Shown: positions 27,622-37,256, counted from the first letter of the stretch. The stretch: DNA of 64,000 nt from Pseudomonas arcuscaelestis (GCF_016881005.1 NZ_JACOPV010000021.1:1-64000), one strand, 5' to 3'. Notes: generated by a model not told the origin, from the sequence alone. Numbers and translations: made by a program.

Positions 27622-27676
27622 ATCCTCACAGGGTAGGGTGTGCCCCTGTTCAGAACCCTCAGGATGGAGAGCGCCC
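27622..27676 (+). promoter_or_regulatory. Structured nhaA leader, candidate nhaA-I (Li+/cation) riboswitch
   Basis: Three nested pairings fill the short leader: ATCCT/AGGAT (27622-27626 with 27661-27665), AGGGT/ACCCT (27630-27634 with 27655-27659) and AGGG/CCCT (27635-27638 with 27644-27647). The outer stem ends one base before the Shine-Dalgarno GGAG (27666-27669), so folding could gate translation. Known nhaA leaders include the nhaA-I and nhaA-II motifs, reported as lithium-sensing riboswitches. The match to nhaA-I is my inference from position, size and shape. Confidence 0.5.
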
Positions 27677-28855
27677 TTGCTGCGTAGCACTTTCACACGT
27701 TTTTTTCAGTTGGAAGCTGCCAGCGGTCTATTACTGATTGCTGCAGCCGCCCTGGCCTTGATCATCAACAATTCGCCCTTGTCGTATCTGTACAACGGCC
27801 TGCTTGATGTGCCCGTGGTCGCCCAGATCGGCGCCCTGAAAATCGCCAAACCCCTGCTGTTATGGATCAACGACGGCTTGATGGCCCTGTTTTTCCTGCT
27901 GGTTGGCCTGGAGGTCAAGCGCGAGGTCATCGATGGCCACCTGTCCAAGCCTTCACAAATTGTCCTGCCCGGTGCGGCGGCTATTGGCGGCATGGTCATT
28001 CCGGCACTGATCTACTGGTTTTTGAACAAGGACGACCCTGCTGCCGTTGCCGGATGGGCCATCCCAACCGCCACCGACATCGCCTTTGCCCTGGGTGTGC
28101 TGGCGTTGTTGGGCAAGCGTGTGCCGGTGTCGCTCAAGCTGTTCCTGATGACCTTGGCAATCATCGACGACCTGGGCGCAATCATTGTCATTGCCCTGTT
28201 CTACTCCGGTGAACTGTCCAGTCTGTCACTGATGCTGGCCGGGGCCTGCCTGCTTGCATTGATAGCCATGAATCGCCTGGGTGTGGTCAAGCTCGGGCCG
28301 TACATGGTCATCGGCCTTATCCTCTGGGTGTGCGTACTCAAAAGCGGCGTCCATGCCACACTGGCAGGGGTAACCCTGGCCCTGTGTATTCCGTTGCGCA
28401 CCCGTAATGCAGAGGCCTCGCCATTGCTGAGCCTTGAGCATGCCCTGCACCCCTGGGTGGCCTACGGCATCCTGCCATTGTTTGCCTTCGCCAACGCCGG
28501 AGTCTCGCTGGCGGGGGTAACACTGGAGAGCTTCACCCACTACGTACCGATGGGCATTGCTGCCGGCTTGCTGATCGGCAAGACCGTGGGGGTATTCGGA
28601 CTCACCTGGATCGCAGTCAAACTTGGCTTCGCGGCGCTGCCAAGCGGGGCCAATTGGGGCCAGGTGCTGGGCGTTGCCATCCTCTGTGGCATTGGCTTTA
28701 CCATGAGCCTGTTCGTCGGCTCGCTGGCATTCGTCCCAGGTAGCAGTGAATACGCAGGCATGGATCGCATGGGTATCCTCACCGGCTCCATTGTGGCGGC
28801 CCTGATTGGTTATACGGTCACCGCCTTGGCGAGTCGCAAGGCAGCCGCTAGTTAA
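27677..28855 (+). CDS. nhaA: Na+/H+ antiporter NhaA
   Basis: A 392-residue inner-membrane antiporter that exchanges two H+ for one Na+ or Li+. The transport-site residues of E. coli NhaA are present: the aspartate in [11 protein letters not shown], the paired aspartates in AIIDDLGAI, and the lysine in LLIGKTVG. Twelve hydrophobic helices fit the family. The start is a TTG at 27677: GGAG lies seven bases upstream, and the resulting [16 protein letters not shown] aligns with the known N-terminus. The upstream GTG at 27638 falls inside the leader hairpin and is rejected. A strong terminator follows. Confidence 0.93.
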   Translation: MLRSTFTRFFQLEAASGLLLIAAAALALIINNSPLSYLYNGLLDVPVVAQIGALKIAKPLLLWINDGLMALFFLLVGLEVKREVIDGHLSKPSQIVLPGAAAIGGMVIPALIYWFLNKDDPAAVAGWAIPTATDIAFALGVLALLGKRVPVSLKLFLMTLAIIDDLGAIIVIALFYSGELSSLSLMLAGACLLALIAMNRLGVVKLGPYMVIGLILWVCVLKSGVHATLAGVTLALCIPLRTRNAEASPLLSLEHALHPWVAYGILPLFAFANAGVSLAGVTLESFTHYVPMGIAAGLLIGKTVGVFGLTWIAVKLGFAALPSGANWGQVLGVAILCGIGFTMSLFVGSLAFVPGSSEYAGMDRMGILTGSIVAALIGYTVTALASRKAAAS

Positions 28856-28870
28856 TTAAGCCCAGGCAAT

Positions 28871-28910
28871 AAAAACCCCGACCGGCACTGCCAAGTCGGG
28901 GTTTTTTATT
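28871..28910 (+). terminator. Terminator after nhaA
   Basis: AAAAACCCCGAC (28871-28882) pairs with GTCGGGGTTTTT (28895-28906), followed by further T. The A tract on the left makes it usable for the convergent lipoprotein gene as well. Confidence 0.93.
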
Positions 28911-28923
28911 TGCTGCACAAGTA

Positions 28924-29388
28924 TCAGTGTGAAACTCGGCTAGTACCGTCAACGGTCATGATACGAACACGATCACCCACGCGGAAAATCTCGTTTTCCT
29001 GAACGGCCTGCACATAGGCGCGCATGCTGCCGTCGTCCTCACGAACAGTGATTTCTACGCCCTGAGTACGGGTGAGTCCTTCTTCAGCAGCGGAGCCTGC
29101 CAGACCACCGGCTACCGCACCAATGACCGCGGCAACGATGCTGCCACGGCCACCACCGATGGCACTGCCCGCTACACCACCGACAACGGCGCCAGCGCCA
29201 CCACCGATCGGGGTCTTGGTACCCTCGATTTTCACTGGACGCAACGACTCGATGGTTCCCATGCGTACGGTTTGCACCCGGCGAGCTTCGTCGCGAGAGT
29301 AGGAGTCGCCGGTCAGGCTGGAAGCACAGCCCGTAAGCAGAAGCGACATCGTGGTGAAGCTGGCAGCCAGCAAAACAGATTTACGCAT
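28924..29388 (-). CDS. slyB: SlyB/Pcp-like glycine-zipper outer-membrane lipoprotein
   Basis: A 154-residue lipoprotein with signal and lipobox LLTGC. A glycine-zipper 2TM region follows (repeated Gly every four residues, about residues 62-105: GGGAGAVVGGVAGSAIGG), then a C-terminal beta domain ending in VGDRVRIMTVDG. This is the SlyB/Pcp rickettsial 17-kDa antigen arrangement. In enterobacteria SlyB belongs to the PhoP stress response and stabilises outer-membrane proteins. ATG 29388 is chosen because it gives the signal peptide. The gene name is by family resemblance. Confidence 0.8.
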   Translation of the reverse strand: MRKSVLLAASFTTMSLLLTGCASSLTGDSYSRDEARRVQTVRMGTIESLRPVKIEGTKTPIGGGAGAVVGGVAGSAIGGGRGSIVAAVIGAVAGGLAGSAAEEGLTRTQGVEITVREDDGSMRAYVQAVQENEIFRVGDRVRIMTVDGTSRVSH

Positions 29389-29533
29389 AGGATAATCTCC
29401 GAAAGACAGGTGTTCATTAGACTCCGCGCATTGACGACTGTCACGACTGATGCGGAGTAAAATTGATTCCATTCAGCTTCCATACAGCCTGTGTCATCGA
29501 TGCAGTCTGAAAACGTTAAACGCAAGGATAGAC

Positions 29534-29770
29534 ATGGATTACTTCATCGTCGTCATTACGACTGTGGCAGGACTGTACTTTCACTGGTGGTTGTATGTAC
29601 GAATCCGCCGCTGGATGGACCGCGACCTGGCGCTCTCAATGGCCGGAACGGACGAAAGCAAAAAAGCCTACATGCTTGAATGTCTGGACAACGCCAAAGC
29701 ACAAAAGGTCAAACGTGCAGACCTGGCGGCCTGGCTGGAACGCGAGGCCGCCGGGTACCGGGGAAATTAA
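29534..29770 (+). CDS. Small single-TM hypothetical protein, 78 aa
   Basis: A 78-residue protein with one N-terminal membrane helix ([20 protein letters not shown]) and a charged cytosolic tail with an Arg/Trp motif ([16 protein letters not shown]) and predicted helices. I know of no function. AAGGA five bases before ATG 29534 supports the start over a longer frame. Its stop overlaps the stop of pdxH by 4 bp on the opposite strand. Confidence 0.65.
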   Translation: MDYFIVVITTVAGLYFHWWLYVRIRRWMDRDLALSMAGTDESKKAYMLECLDNAKAQKVKRADLAAWLEREAAGYRGN

Positions 29771-30414
29771 GGCGCCAGGCGCTCGCGCAACCAAGCACTT
29801 TGCTGCAGGCGATAATTGAGCCGGTCATGCAAACGACTGGCTCGACCCTGCCAGAATTCGATGCGCTCTGGCAGCAAGCGATAGCCACCCCAGTGCTCAG
29901 GACAGTGAGGTTGGGTGTCGCTGAATCGCTGCTCGGTGGCTTTTACCAGCCCTTCAAGTTCGGCACGATCTGCAATCACTCGGCTCTGCGGTGACGCCCA
30001 GGCGCCGAGGCGGCTGCCCAGCGGACGAACCTGGTAATAATCGTCTGATTCCTGGGCACTGACTTTAACCACCTTGCCCTCGATACGTACCTGACGCTCA
30101 AGCGCCGGCCAGAAAAAGGTCATGGCCGCACGGGGATTGGCCTGCAGCTGTTGCCCTTTGGCGCTGTCGTAATTGGTGAAAAAGGTAAAGCCCTTGTCAT
30201 CCAAACCCTTGAGCAACAGGATTCGGCAATGTGGCTGGCCGTCGGCGTCTACCGTAGCCAGGGTCATGGCATTGGCTTCTACCGGTGGTTGCTCGGTTTT
30301 TACCGCATCATCGAACCATTGGCGAAACAACGCAAAAGGCTCGATCGGGGCCAGGGCTTCCGCCAGGCCGTCACGGGTATAGTCGCGGCGCATATCTGCC
30401 AGGGTTTGAGTCAT
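29767..30414 (-). CDS. pdxH: Pyridoxamine 5'-phosphate oxidase
   Basis: A 215-residue FMN enzyme that oxidises pyridoxine or pyridoxamine phosphate to pyridoxal 5'-phosphate with O2. Conserved features include the FMN-binding [25 protein letters not shown] segment (about 63-87), [14 protein letters not shown], the [14 protein letters not shown] loop and the C-terminal [11 protein letters not shown] that contacts the PLP phosphate. The length equals that of known PdxH. It lies just downstream of the OmpA/H1-like gene on the same strand and may be co-transcribed with it. Confidence 0.96.
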   Translation of the reverse strand: MTQTLADMRRDYTRDGLAEALAPIEPFALFRQWFDDAVKTEQPPVEANAMTLATVDADGQPHCRILLLKGLDDKGFTFFTNYDSAKGQQLQANPRAAMTFFWPALERQVRIEGKVVKVSAQESDDYYQVRPLGSRLGAWASPQSRVIADRAELEGLVKATEQRFSDTQPHCPEHWGGYRLLPERIEFWQGRASRLHDRLNYRLQQSAWLRERLAP

Positions 30415-30432
30415 TGCTGCGTTCCTTGACGA

Positions 30433-31404
30433 TCAGTTGGTCTTCGCAGGGCTGGTATTGGCGGCCACCTTCTTGGCAGCAGGCGCAGGCTTCTTGGCCG
30501 CGGCTTTGGCTGCTGGGGCTTTCTTTTTAGCCGTTGTGGCTTTGGCTGGAGCGGCTTTCTTGGTGGCGCTGGCCTTTTTCACTGGCGCCTTGGCAGCCGG
30601 CTTTACCGCTGCCTTGACCGGGGCCTTGGCATCTTGCACGGCAACCAGCTCAGCTGGGCTCGGCGTAGGTTGTTTGTACTTGGCAACCAGGGCAATCATG
30701 GTGTTTTGCGGCGTCAGGACCAGTTCAACTCGACGGTTGAGCGAACGACCTTCCACGCTGTCGTTGGCCGCGCGCGGCATTTCCGAACCCATGCCACGCA
30801 AGTTCAGGCGATCACGCTCAAGACCACTGAGGCGAAAGATTGCGGCAACGGACTGGGCACGCTCTTGACTGAGCTTCTGGTTACCGGCCGCAGCACCGCT
30901 GGTATCGGCATGCCCGAGCACCAGTACAGCTGTCTGCTTGTCGGTTTCTACCGCTTTGGCCACCCGAGTAATAGGGCCGAGGGTAACAGGCAGGAGCATG
31001 GCCGGGCGATCTGGGTTGTAGGAGCTGTCTACCGGCACGGTCACTACCAGCACATCTTCGCGGCGCTCAAGTTCGAACTTACTGTCTTTGATGGCTTCGC
31101 GCAGACGCGGCTCATAGCTGTCCAACCAGGCTTGAGTGGCCTTGTGGTCAATTTTCGGCACAGCCGCAGCCTTGGACGTGTCGCTGTCTGCGAACGGCCA
31201 CCACCAGCGGCTGCTGCTTTCCGACTTGGCATCTGCCTTGGCAACTTTTCCGGCGACCACCTCCTTCACTTCCTGTTGGGCAACCTTGTCCGAACCGAAG
31301 GGCCACCAGTCGATCCCGCTGTCTGCTGAGCCTTGTTGTGAGTGCTGTGCGCAACCGGTCATAGCCAGACACAGGGCGATAGCTAAGGTTTTATGTGAAG
31401 ACAT
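30433..31404 (-). CDS. OmpA-family lipoprotein with histone H1-like tail
   Basis: A 323-residue lipoprotein with lipobox AMTGC (Cys18) and an OmpA C-terminal peptidoglycan-binding domain at about residues 105-225 (VLGHADTSG, LSQERAQSV, RSLNRRVELVL). From about residue 258 the last 65 residues are almost only Lys, Ala, Pro, Thr and Val in AKKA/APVKKA-like repeats. This resembles histone H1 and the Pseudomonas AlgP tail. Two WWPF motifs occur near the N-terminus. The domain anchors the outer membrane to the cell wall; the purpose of the polycationic tail in the periplasm is unknown. Confidence 0.8.
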   Translation of the reverse strand: MSSHKTLAIALCLAMTGCAQHSQQGSADSGIDWWPFGSDKVAQQEVKEVVAGKVAKADAKSESSSRWWWPFADSDTSKAAAVPKIDHKATQAWLDSYEPRLREAIKDSKFELERREDVLVVTVPVDSSYNPDRPAMLLPVTLGPITRVAKAVETDKQTAVLVLGHADTSGAAAGNQKLSQERAQSVAAIFRLSGLERDRLNLRGMGSEMPRAANDSVEGRSLNRRVELVLTPQNTMIALVAKYKQPTPSPAELVAVQDAKAPVKAAVKPAAKAPVKKASATKKAAPAKATTAKKKAPAAKAAAKKPAPAAKKVAANTSPAKTN

Positions 31405-31501
31405 CAGTGATACACCATGAAAATGAAAGAGATTCTACCAATGCGAACAGCATTGGAATTCAGAATAGTCAAAGGGTTCAGGCTGCACCGGGGTTAACCG
31501 A

Positions 31502-32668
31502 TCAAAGGCACTCTGCCAGGACCCGCACCAGTTTTTGCGCACGCGGATCCATCAACACATAGGGGCCGAGGGTATTGGTGACAAAACCAAAGGCCACATC
31601 GTACTCCGGATCGGCAAAGCCAACCGATCCACCAGCCCCTGGGTGACCAAAGGCCTTGCTGCCCAGACCGAAGGTAGCGTTGGCCACTGTCGGCTGGTCG
31701 AGCATGCAGCCCAGGCCAAAGCGGGTCTGGGTCAAGAGCGTCTTGTCCTGGCCCAGACTGTGTTCGCGGGTCAGTTCATCCAGCAGTTGCGACTCCAACA
31801 GGCTGCCATCAAGCACGCCTGCATAAAAACCGGCAAGGCTGCGGGCGTTGCCGTGGCCGTTGGCAGCCGGCTGTTGCATCCGTCGCCATTCGGGCTTGTT
31901 GGTGCTGGTGAGCATGCCAGGTGGATTGGTAAATGCGCGGGTGGACAGTGCCTGCGGCTCGCGCATTGTCACCTGGAGCAAGCGCTGGGCTGCTTCGTCG
32001 CCCATATTGCCCTTGCCGCGGGCAAGATGCGCGACCCGAGGGAAATTCTCGTCGGCCATGCCCAGGTGAAAATCAAGCCCCAACGGGCGTGCAGTACGGG
32101 CAACAATGGACGCGCCCGGACTGCGACCGTCAGCACGACGAATCAACTCACCAATCAGCCACCCGTAGGTGATAGCCGCATAGCCGTGCGCCGTGCCAGG
32201 TGTCCACCACGGTGCTTCGGCTGCCAGCGCCTGCACCATGGTTTGCCAATCATAGAGCGCTTCTGCGGGCATCAGTTCGCGCAGCGCAGGCAGGCCGGCA
32301 CGATGGCTGAGTAATTGGCGCAGGGTTATCGCCTGTTTGTCGGCCTGGGCAAACTCCGGCCAGTAACGCGCGACAGGGACATCGAGGTCCAGCTTGCCCT
32401 CGCCCACCAATTGCAAGGCAGTCACAGCCGTAAACATCTTGGTGCAGGAGAACAGGTTGACGATAGTGTCACTGTGCCAGGCCTCGGCGCCATCCTTGTC
32501 GGCGGTGCCCGACCACAGATCAACCACGGTCTCGCCACCAACTTGAATACACAGGGCAGCGCCGCGCTCCTGGGGATCGTCAAACAGCGCGGCAAAGGCT
32601 TCGCGCACGGCTTCAAACTTAAGCTCGTAATGACCTTGAATCTGCACCCAGCCGCTCCCCGCACTCAT
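31502..32668 (-). CDS. Class C beta-lactamase-fold serine hydrolase (EstB-like)
   Basis: A 388-residue protein with the penicillin-binding fold. The nucleophile motif SxxK is seen as SCTK (about residue 72), and the YxN-equivalent as YGW (about 167). The C-terminal region GGSVGFADPE fills the KTG position. There is no signal peptide, so a cytosolic esterase/lipase of family VIII (EstB type) is more likely than a beta-lactamase. ATG 32668 lacks a good Shine-Dalgarno; a longer start would add a Cys-rich, unlikely N-terminus. It is tail-to-head with the glycosidase gene upstream. Confidence 0.78.
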   Translation of the reverse strand: MSAGSGWVQIQGHYELKFEAVREAFAALFDDPQERGAALCIQVGGETVVDLWSGTADKDGAEAWHSDTIVNLFSCTKMFTAVTALQLVGEGKLDLDVPVARYWPEFAQADKQAITLRQLLSHRAGLPALRELMPAEALYDWQTMVQALAAEAPWWTPGTAHGYAAITYGWLIGELIRRADGRSPGASIVARTARPLGLDFHLGMADENFPRVAHLARGKGNMGDEAAQRLLQVTMREPQALSTRAFTNPPGMLTSTNKPEWRRMQQPAANGHGNARSLAGFYAGVLDGSLLESQLLDELTREHSLGQDKTLLTQTRFGLGCMLDQPTVANATFGLGSKAFGHPGAGGSVGFADPEYDVAFGFVTNTLGPYVLMDPRAQKLVRVLAECL

Positions 32669-32773
32669 CGCAATCGAAAATGGCGTGCATTGTTTCAGCC
32701 TCTGAGGGTTTTGGGAACAGACAGCGGTCTGGCGACCAAGGCAACAACCCTGCACCAGACCGCCAAACCCTTG

Positions 32774-35029
32774 CTACGGGGCCTTTGCAGCCTTCTCGGC
32801 AATCGGCGCCTTGGCGATCTGCTCCTGCGCTTGCAAGTTGCTCTTGCGCACACTGTCGACAAAGCCCTGGAACGGTACATCGGTTATTCCCACAAGCCCG
32901 AAATGACCATTCTCCCCATCCAGCAAGCGACCGCTGGCCGGCTGATCCAGGTATTGGAACCAGTGCACCCCGACAATCGAGGGCTCGCTCAACGCCGCCT
33001 TGACGAATGCGTCATAGGCCGGGCCTCGACCTTCTTCCCTGGCGACCTCCATCGGCCCTGGCCAGAACGGGCCACGATCGCGCGACCCAAACTGGAACTC
33101 CGACACCAGTACCGGCTTGTCCAGTGCGTTGAGCTGACTGAAGTCGTAACCATCCTGCGGTTTGGGTGTGTAGAAGTTGAAGCTCAGAACATCACAGAAC
33201 TCGGCGCAGGCTGCCACCGCCTCCGGCGTGCTCACCGCAAAGCGACCGCCGAGCAGCAGATGATTGGGCGCATGCCATTTGAGCGAGTCAGCAATGGTTT
33301 TGAAGTAGGTTTGCGCAAAGACCTTCTGAAAATGCTTGAAGTCGGCCTCGATTTCAGGATGCTCCGCGCTAGGCAACGGTGGCTCGAAACCTGGGTCTTC
33401 CATCAGTTCCCAGGCAGGCAGATCGATACCCCAGGCCTTGGACAACCCCGCCTGGTTACGGTATTTGTCGCGCAACTGTTTGAGGAAGGCACGTTTGGCC
33501 GGTACGTCTGTGGTCAAGCGCAAAGTGCCGTAAGCCAGGGCGTAACGTGCCTTGGGATCGTCTCCCGGCGCGGCCCAGGCCAGTTCATTGTCGGCAAAGT
33601 AACCAATTAACCAGGGATCATCCCGGTGATCACGAGCAGCGATGGCCACGGCACGCTCGGTGGCCATGGCGAAGCGAGGATCGAAGGGGTCGGGCATACG
33701 GCCCCACCAATCGGCGCCGGTGCTGATGCTGGTGTAGTCCCCGCCAATGGACAACGGCAAGGTGTAGGGCAAGCGATTGGCCTGCCCCAACTCGGGTTCG
33801 CTCCAGTTGCCCAAGGTGTTGAAACCCCAAGCTTGCAGTCGGTCGAGGGTATGTCCCTGCCAGCGCTGATGGTCGAGGACTGGTGCAGGACACTCTACCG
33901 CCGCAGCGCTACTGGTCGCGGCAGCCGGGGTGCAGGCTTTGCCATGACTGCGCTCCAGATTGGCAGCATAGAAGTCGAACCAGCGTCCCTGATTGAAGTT
34001 GCGACCGCTGGACGAGCCGTTGCCGTCGTTGTTGTTACCCTCTCCGTAGAACTGCGCCAGTGGTTCACCGGCTTGTGGAAGCGCGCTGAACATCGCCTCA
34101 CGCCCGGACACATAGGTACGGCCACCATCCGCGGCAACGGCATTGACCCCAAGCGAGTAGAACGGATGACCTTCAGGGGTTACCAGGTACCAGCGGCCGT
34201 CACGTTTTTCGGTACGGAAGAAGCCTTTGGCGTCGAAGCTCGGGCCGCTGCTCACGCCACCGAACTTGTCCCGTGGTAACTGACTACGCTCGGCCAACCA
34301 GCCTTTGAGGTGCTGTTGCTCCCGCGCCGCGCCCGCCTTGAGTTGGTCATCATTGACGATTTTCTCCGGCCAGCGGCTGCGGGTGGACTGGCCATATACA
34401 TCGATCAACCCGGTATACACGGCCTTCTGTAACTGGTCGTCATCCTGGATGCCGACGCGCTCGATCAGCAGGCTCTGGGCAACATTGGGCTTATTCATCG
34501 ATAAGCTCACCGATACCACCTGATTCAAGTCCAACTCGCCACTGCTGCTGGTGAGAATCCAACGCTGACCCTCGTGGGTCCAGGGCATGGGTGGCCCGGC
34601 ACGCATACCCTGGCTCAATGGCGAAGCGGCTACGAGTGGCACCAGTACGGTCTGCGCCGGGCCGGCCGGAAGATCAATGCGGCTGGTCAGGGTTTGACCG
34701 TTGCTGCTCAACACTGTGACATCCACGGTCAGCGGCCAGTCCATACCGCTCTGCAGGCGCAGGGTCAGGGCTGTGGCTGCTGACCAATTCCAAGCACCGG
34801 TTTGCGGGCTCAGACGCAGCGTTGGCCGCTGCACCGGGTTGAATACTACGCGACGCAATACCTCGCCCTCAGCCGTCTGCTCTGCATTGTATTGCGGCAA
34901 GCTGGCATCTTCAGTCACCACATTGACCACCGCGGCCGGGCGCACGAAGCTGAACAGCGTCTGCTGCCCAGCCAGCAGCGAAGAGCTGAACAACAGTGCG
35001 AAGACAGCAGGCAAGGTACGACGAATCAT
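32774..35029 (-). CDS. Secreted agarase-like glycoside hydrolase
   Basis: A 751-residue exported protein with a signal peptide (MIRRTLPAVFALLFSSSLLAG), a beta-rich N-terminal part to about residue 235, and a TIM-barrel glycosidase domain. The acid/base is probably Glu in FADNELAW and the nucleophile Glu in LVSEFQFGS, the two strand-end positions of clan GH-A. Its layout recalls GH50/GH42-type beta-agarases. The true substrate is more likely a polysaccharide met in soil or self-made matrix. No sulfatase, transporter or TonB receptor lies nearby to indicate agar use. AGGAG is 13 bases before the ATG. Confidence 0.72.
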   Translation of the reverse strand: MIRRTLPAVFALLFSSSLLAGQQTLFSFVRPAAVVNVVTEDASLPQYNAEQTAEGEVLRRVVFNPVQRPTLRLSPQTGAWNWSAATALTLRLQSGMDWPLTVDVTVLSSNGQTLTSRIDLPAGPAQTVLVPLVAASPLSQGMRAGPPMPWTHEGQRWILTSSSGELDLNQVVSVSLSMNKPNVAQSLLIERVGIQDDDQLQKAVYTGLIDVYGQSTRSRWPEKIVNDDQLKAGAAREQQHLKGWLAERSQLPRDKFGGVSSGPSFDAKGFFRTEKRDGRWYLVTPEGHPFYSLGVNAVAADGGRTYVSGREAMFSALPQAGEPLAQFYGEGNNNDGNGSSSGRNFNQGRWFDFYAANLERSHGKACTPAAATSSAAAVECPAPVLDHQRWQGHTLDRLQAWGFNTLGNWSEPELGQANRLPYTLPLSIGGDYTSISTGADWWGRMPDPFDPRFAMATERAVAIAARDHRDDPWLIGYFADNELAWAAPGDDPKARYALAYGTLRLTTDVPAKRAFLKQLRDKYRNQAGLSKAWGIDLPAWELMEDPGFEPPLPSAEHPEIEADFKHFQKVFAQTYFKTIADSLKWHAPNHLLLGGRFAVSTPEAVAACAEFCDVLSFNFYTPKPQDGYDFSQLNALDKPVLVSEFQFGSRDRGPFWPGPMEVAREEGRGPAYDAFVKAALSEPSIVGVHWFQYLDQPASGRLLDGENGHFGLVGITDVPFQGFVDSVRKSNLQAQEQIAKAPIAEKAAKAP

Positions 35030-35111
35030 AGGGCTGAAACTCTCCTTTAGGGCCCATGCGGGCCTTGAACTGAGTCATAGACAACGCCCCGAAGCATAGA
35101 TCCCCGGGGGT

Positions 35112-37256
35112 TTAGGAAATTTCCCGTCGAAACGGTGGCAGAGCGTTGAGAATAGCCTTGCCATAGCGCTGGGTGACCACACGTCGATCCAGCAATGTGA
35201 TGGTGCCGCGATCTTCTTCGGTTCGCAGCAGGCGACCGCAGGCCTGAATCAGGCGCAACGAGGCGTCCGGTACGGCGATTTCCATGAACGGGTTGCCGCC
35301 ACGGGCCTCGATCCATTCGGCCAAAGCCGCCTCGACCGGGTCATCGGGAACCGCAAAGGGGATTTTGGCGATGACCACATGCTCACAGTAGGCCCCCGGC
35401 AAATCGACGCCCTCGGCAAAGCTCGCCAAGCCGAACAGCACGCTGGCGTCACCACCATCGACCCGTGCCTTGTGCTTGTTCAAGGTTTCCTGCTTGGACA
35501 GATTGCCCTGAATGAACACCTGCTTGCGCCAATCTCGATCCAGTCCGTCGAATACGTCCTGCATTTGCTTGCGCGAGGAAAACAACACCAGCGAGCCTCG
35601 CGAACCTTCGACCAGGTCCGGCAAGTCGCGAATGATAGCCGCCGTGTGGGCCACGGCATCCCTGGGGTCGGCACGCAAGTCTGGCACGCGCAGCACCCCT
35701 GCATCGACATGGTGGAATGGACTGGGAACAACACTGGTCACAGCGGTCTTGGGCAGGCCGGCGCGCATGCGGAAACGATCGAACTTACCTAATGCGGTCA
35801 GCGTTGCCGAGGTAACCAGCGCGCCGTGGGCAACGCTCCACAAGTTACGACGCAACATTTCGGCCGCCAGAATCGGGCTGGCATTGACCTCAATGTCGAA
35901 CAAGGCCCCGCTTTCCGCCAGGGTCAGCCAGCGAGCCATGGGCGGGCTGTCTTCAGGATCTTCAGCGGTAAAGGCGGTCCACAACTCCCAATTGCCCTGG
36001 GCGCGCATCAACAGGCTGCCGAACAGTGGGTACCATTCTTCAGCTTGATGACTGGCGATGCCGATACTCTTTTCAGCATCCATGCCTTCCTTGAGCAACT
36101 CGGTCAGGCGAGTGAACAGGTCGGTCAGGCGGGAAAAGCCCTTTTTCAGTTCGATGCCCATTTCGCGCATATGCTCCGGCACCACGCCGGCGACGAAGCG
36201 ATGTCGAGGCCGCTCGCGGCCTTCTGTATCTTCACCAGGACGGAAATCGGCCACCTGCTCGCAGGCGCTGAACATGAACTGCTGCTGCGCCTTGATCTCG
36301 CGGGCCAGCTCAGGCACTTGCTCGATCAATTTACCCAGATCACCCGGCAGCGGGTGTTGGGCCAACAGTTTGGCCAGGTTCTTGGCGGTTTGCTCAAGCC
36401 AGTCGGCGGTAGAACGCAGGCGGGTGTAATGGGCAAAATGACCAATAGCCTTGTCGGGCAGGTGATGGCCCTCGTCGAACACATAGATGGTGTCTCGCGG
36501 ATCAGGCAGCACCGCTCCACCGCCCAACGCCAGGTCCGCCAGGACCATGTCGTGGTTGGTGACGATCACATCGACCTTGCCCATGCCTTCACGTGCTTTA
36601 TAGAACGTGCATTGGCCAAAATTCGGGCAGTGGCGGCCGGTGCACTGGCTATGGTCAGTAGTCAGGCGCGCCCAGTCCTGGTCTTCCAGGGCCTGGGGCC
36701 AGCTGTCTCGGTCACCATCCCAGCGATTACCGGCAAGTTTTTCGATCATGCTGGTGAACAGCTTCTGGCTGACCTCGTCCACCTCGATCTTGAAACCATC
36801 TTCCTCGAACAACTGGGCGGTAGCCGATTGCGCGTGGCCTTCCTGCAACAGCAGGTCGAGCTTGGACAGGCACAGGTAGCGGCCGCGCCCCTTGGCCAAG
36901 GCAAAGCTGAAGTTCAGTCCGCTGTTGCGCATCAGATCGGGCAGATCCTTGAAGACGATCTGCTCCTGCAGGGCCACTGTCGCAGTAGCAATTACCAAGC
37001 GCTTTCCAGCAGCCTTGGCTGCCGGAATGGAGGCCAGGCTGTAGGCGACCGTCTTGCCGGTACCAGTACCGGCCTCGACCGCCACCACAGCGGGCTCGCC
37101 GGAACGTCGACCTTCATCGTCGCATTCGATATCGCCAAGCACCTTGGCGACTTCGGCGATCATCAGGCGCTGGCCGTAGCGTGGCTTGAGGCTCTTGGCT
37201 TCGAGAAAACGCGAATAGGCGCCCTGAATCGTGGTTTTGAGTTCGTTGCTGATCAT
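35112..37256 (-). CDS. dinG: ATP-dependent 5'-3' DNA helicase DinG
   Basis: A 714-residue XPD-like superfamily 2 helicase. Walker A is VEAGTGTGKTVAYSL (about 61-75), the four Fe-S cysteines lie in YLCLSK and CTGRHCPNFGQC, the DEGH box is VFDEGHH, and motif VI is IQACGRLLRTEEDRG. DinG removes R-loops and D-loops during replication stress. In E. coli it is LexA-regulated; I found no clear LexA box upstream here. It is divergent from the copD-like gene, with a 97-bp shared promoter space. Confidence 0.95.
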   Translation of the reverse strand: MISNELKTTIQGAYSRFLEAKSLKPRYGQRLMIAEVAKVLGDIECDDEGRRSGEPAVVAVEAGTGTGKTVAYSLASIPAAKAAGKRLVIATATVALQEQIVFKDLPDLMRNSGLNFSFALAKGRGRYLCLSKLDLLLQEGHAQSATAQLFEEDGFKIEVDEVSQKLFTSMIEKLAGNRWDGDRDSWPQALEDQDWARLTTDHSQCTGRHCPNFGQCTFYKAREGMGKVDVIVTNHDMVLADLALGGGAVLPDPRDTIYVFDEGHHLPDKAIGHFAHYTRLRSTADWLEQTAKNLAKLLAQHPLPGDLGKLIEQVPELAREIKAQQQFMFSACEQVADFRPGEDTEGRERPRHRFVAGVVPEHMREMGIELKKGFSRLTDLFTRLTELLKEGMDAEKSIGIASHQAEEWYPLFGSLLMRAQGNWELWTAFTAEDPEDSPPMARWLTLAESGALFDIEVNASPILAAEMLRRNLWSVAHGALVTSATLTALGKFDRFRMRAGLPKTAVTSVVPSPFHHVDAGVLRVPDLRADPRDAVAHTAAIIRDLPDLVEGSRGSLVLFSSRKQMQDVFDGLDRDWRKQVFIQGNLSKQETLNKHKARVDGGDASVLFGLASFAEGVDLPGAYCEHVVIAKIPFAVPDDPVEAALAEWIEARGGNPFMEIAVPDASLRLIQACGRLLRTEEDRGTITLLDRRVVTQRYGKAILNALPPFRREIS

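Noticed and set aside
27638-27676. GTG start for nhaA giving a 13-residue longer protein
   Set aside because: The GTG lies within the leader hairpin and lacks a spaced Shine-Dalgarno, while the TTG at 27677 has GGAG and matches the NhaA N-terminus.
32315-33610. 431-codon plus-strand frame opposite the serine hydrolase and glycosidase genes
   Set aside because: It spans the ends of two clear genes on the other strand and has no protein-like features of its own.
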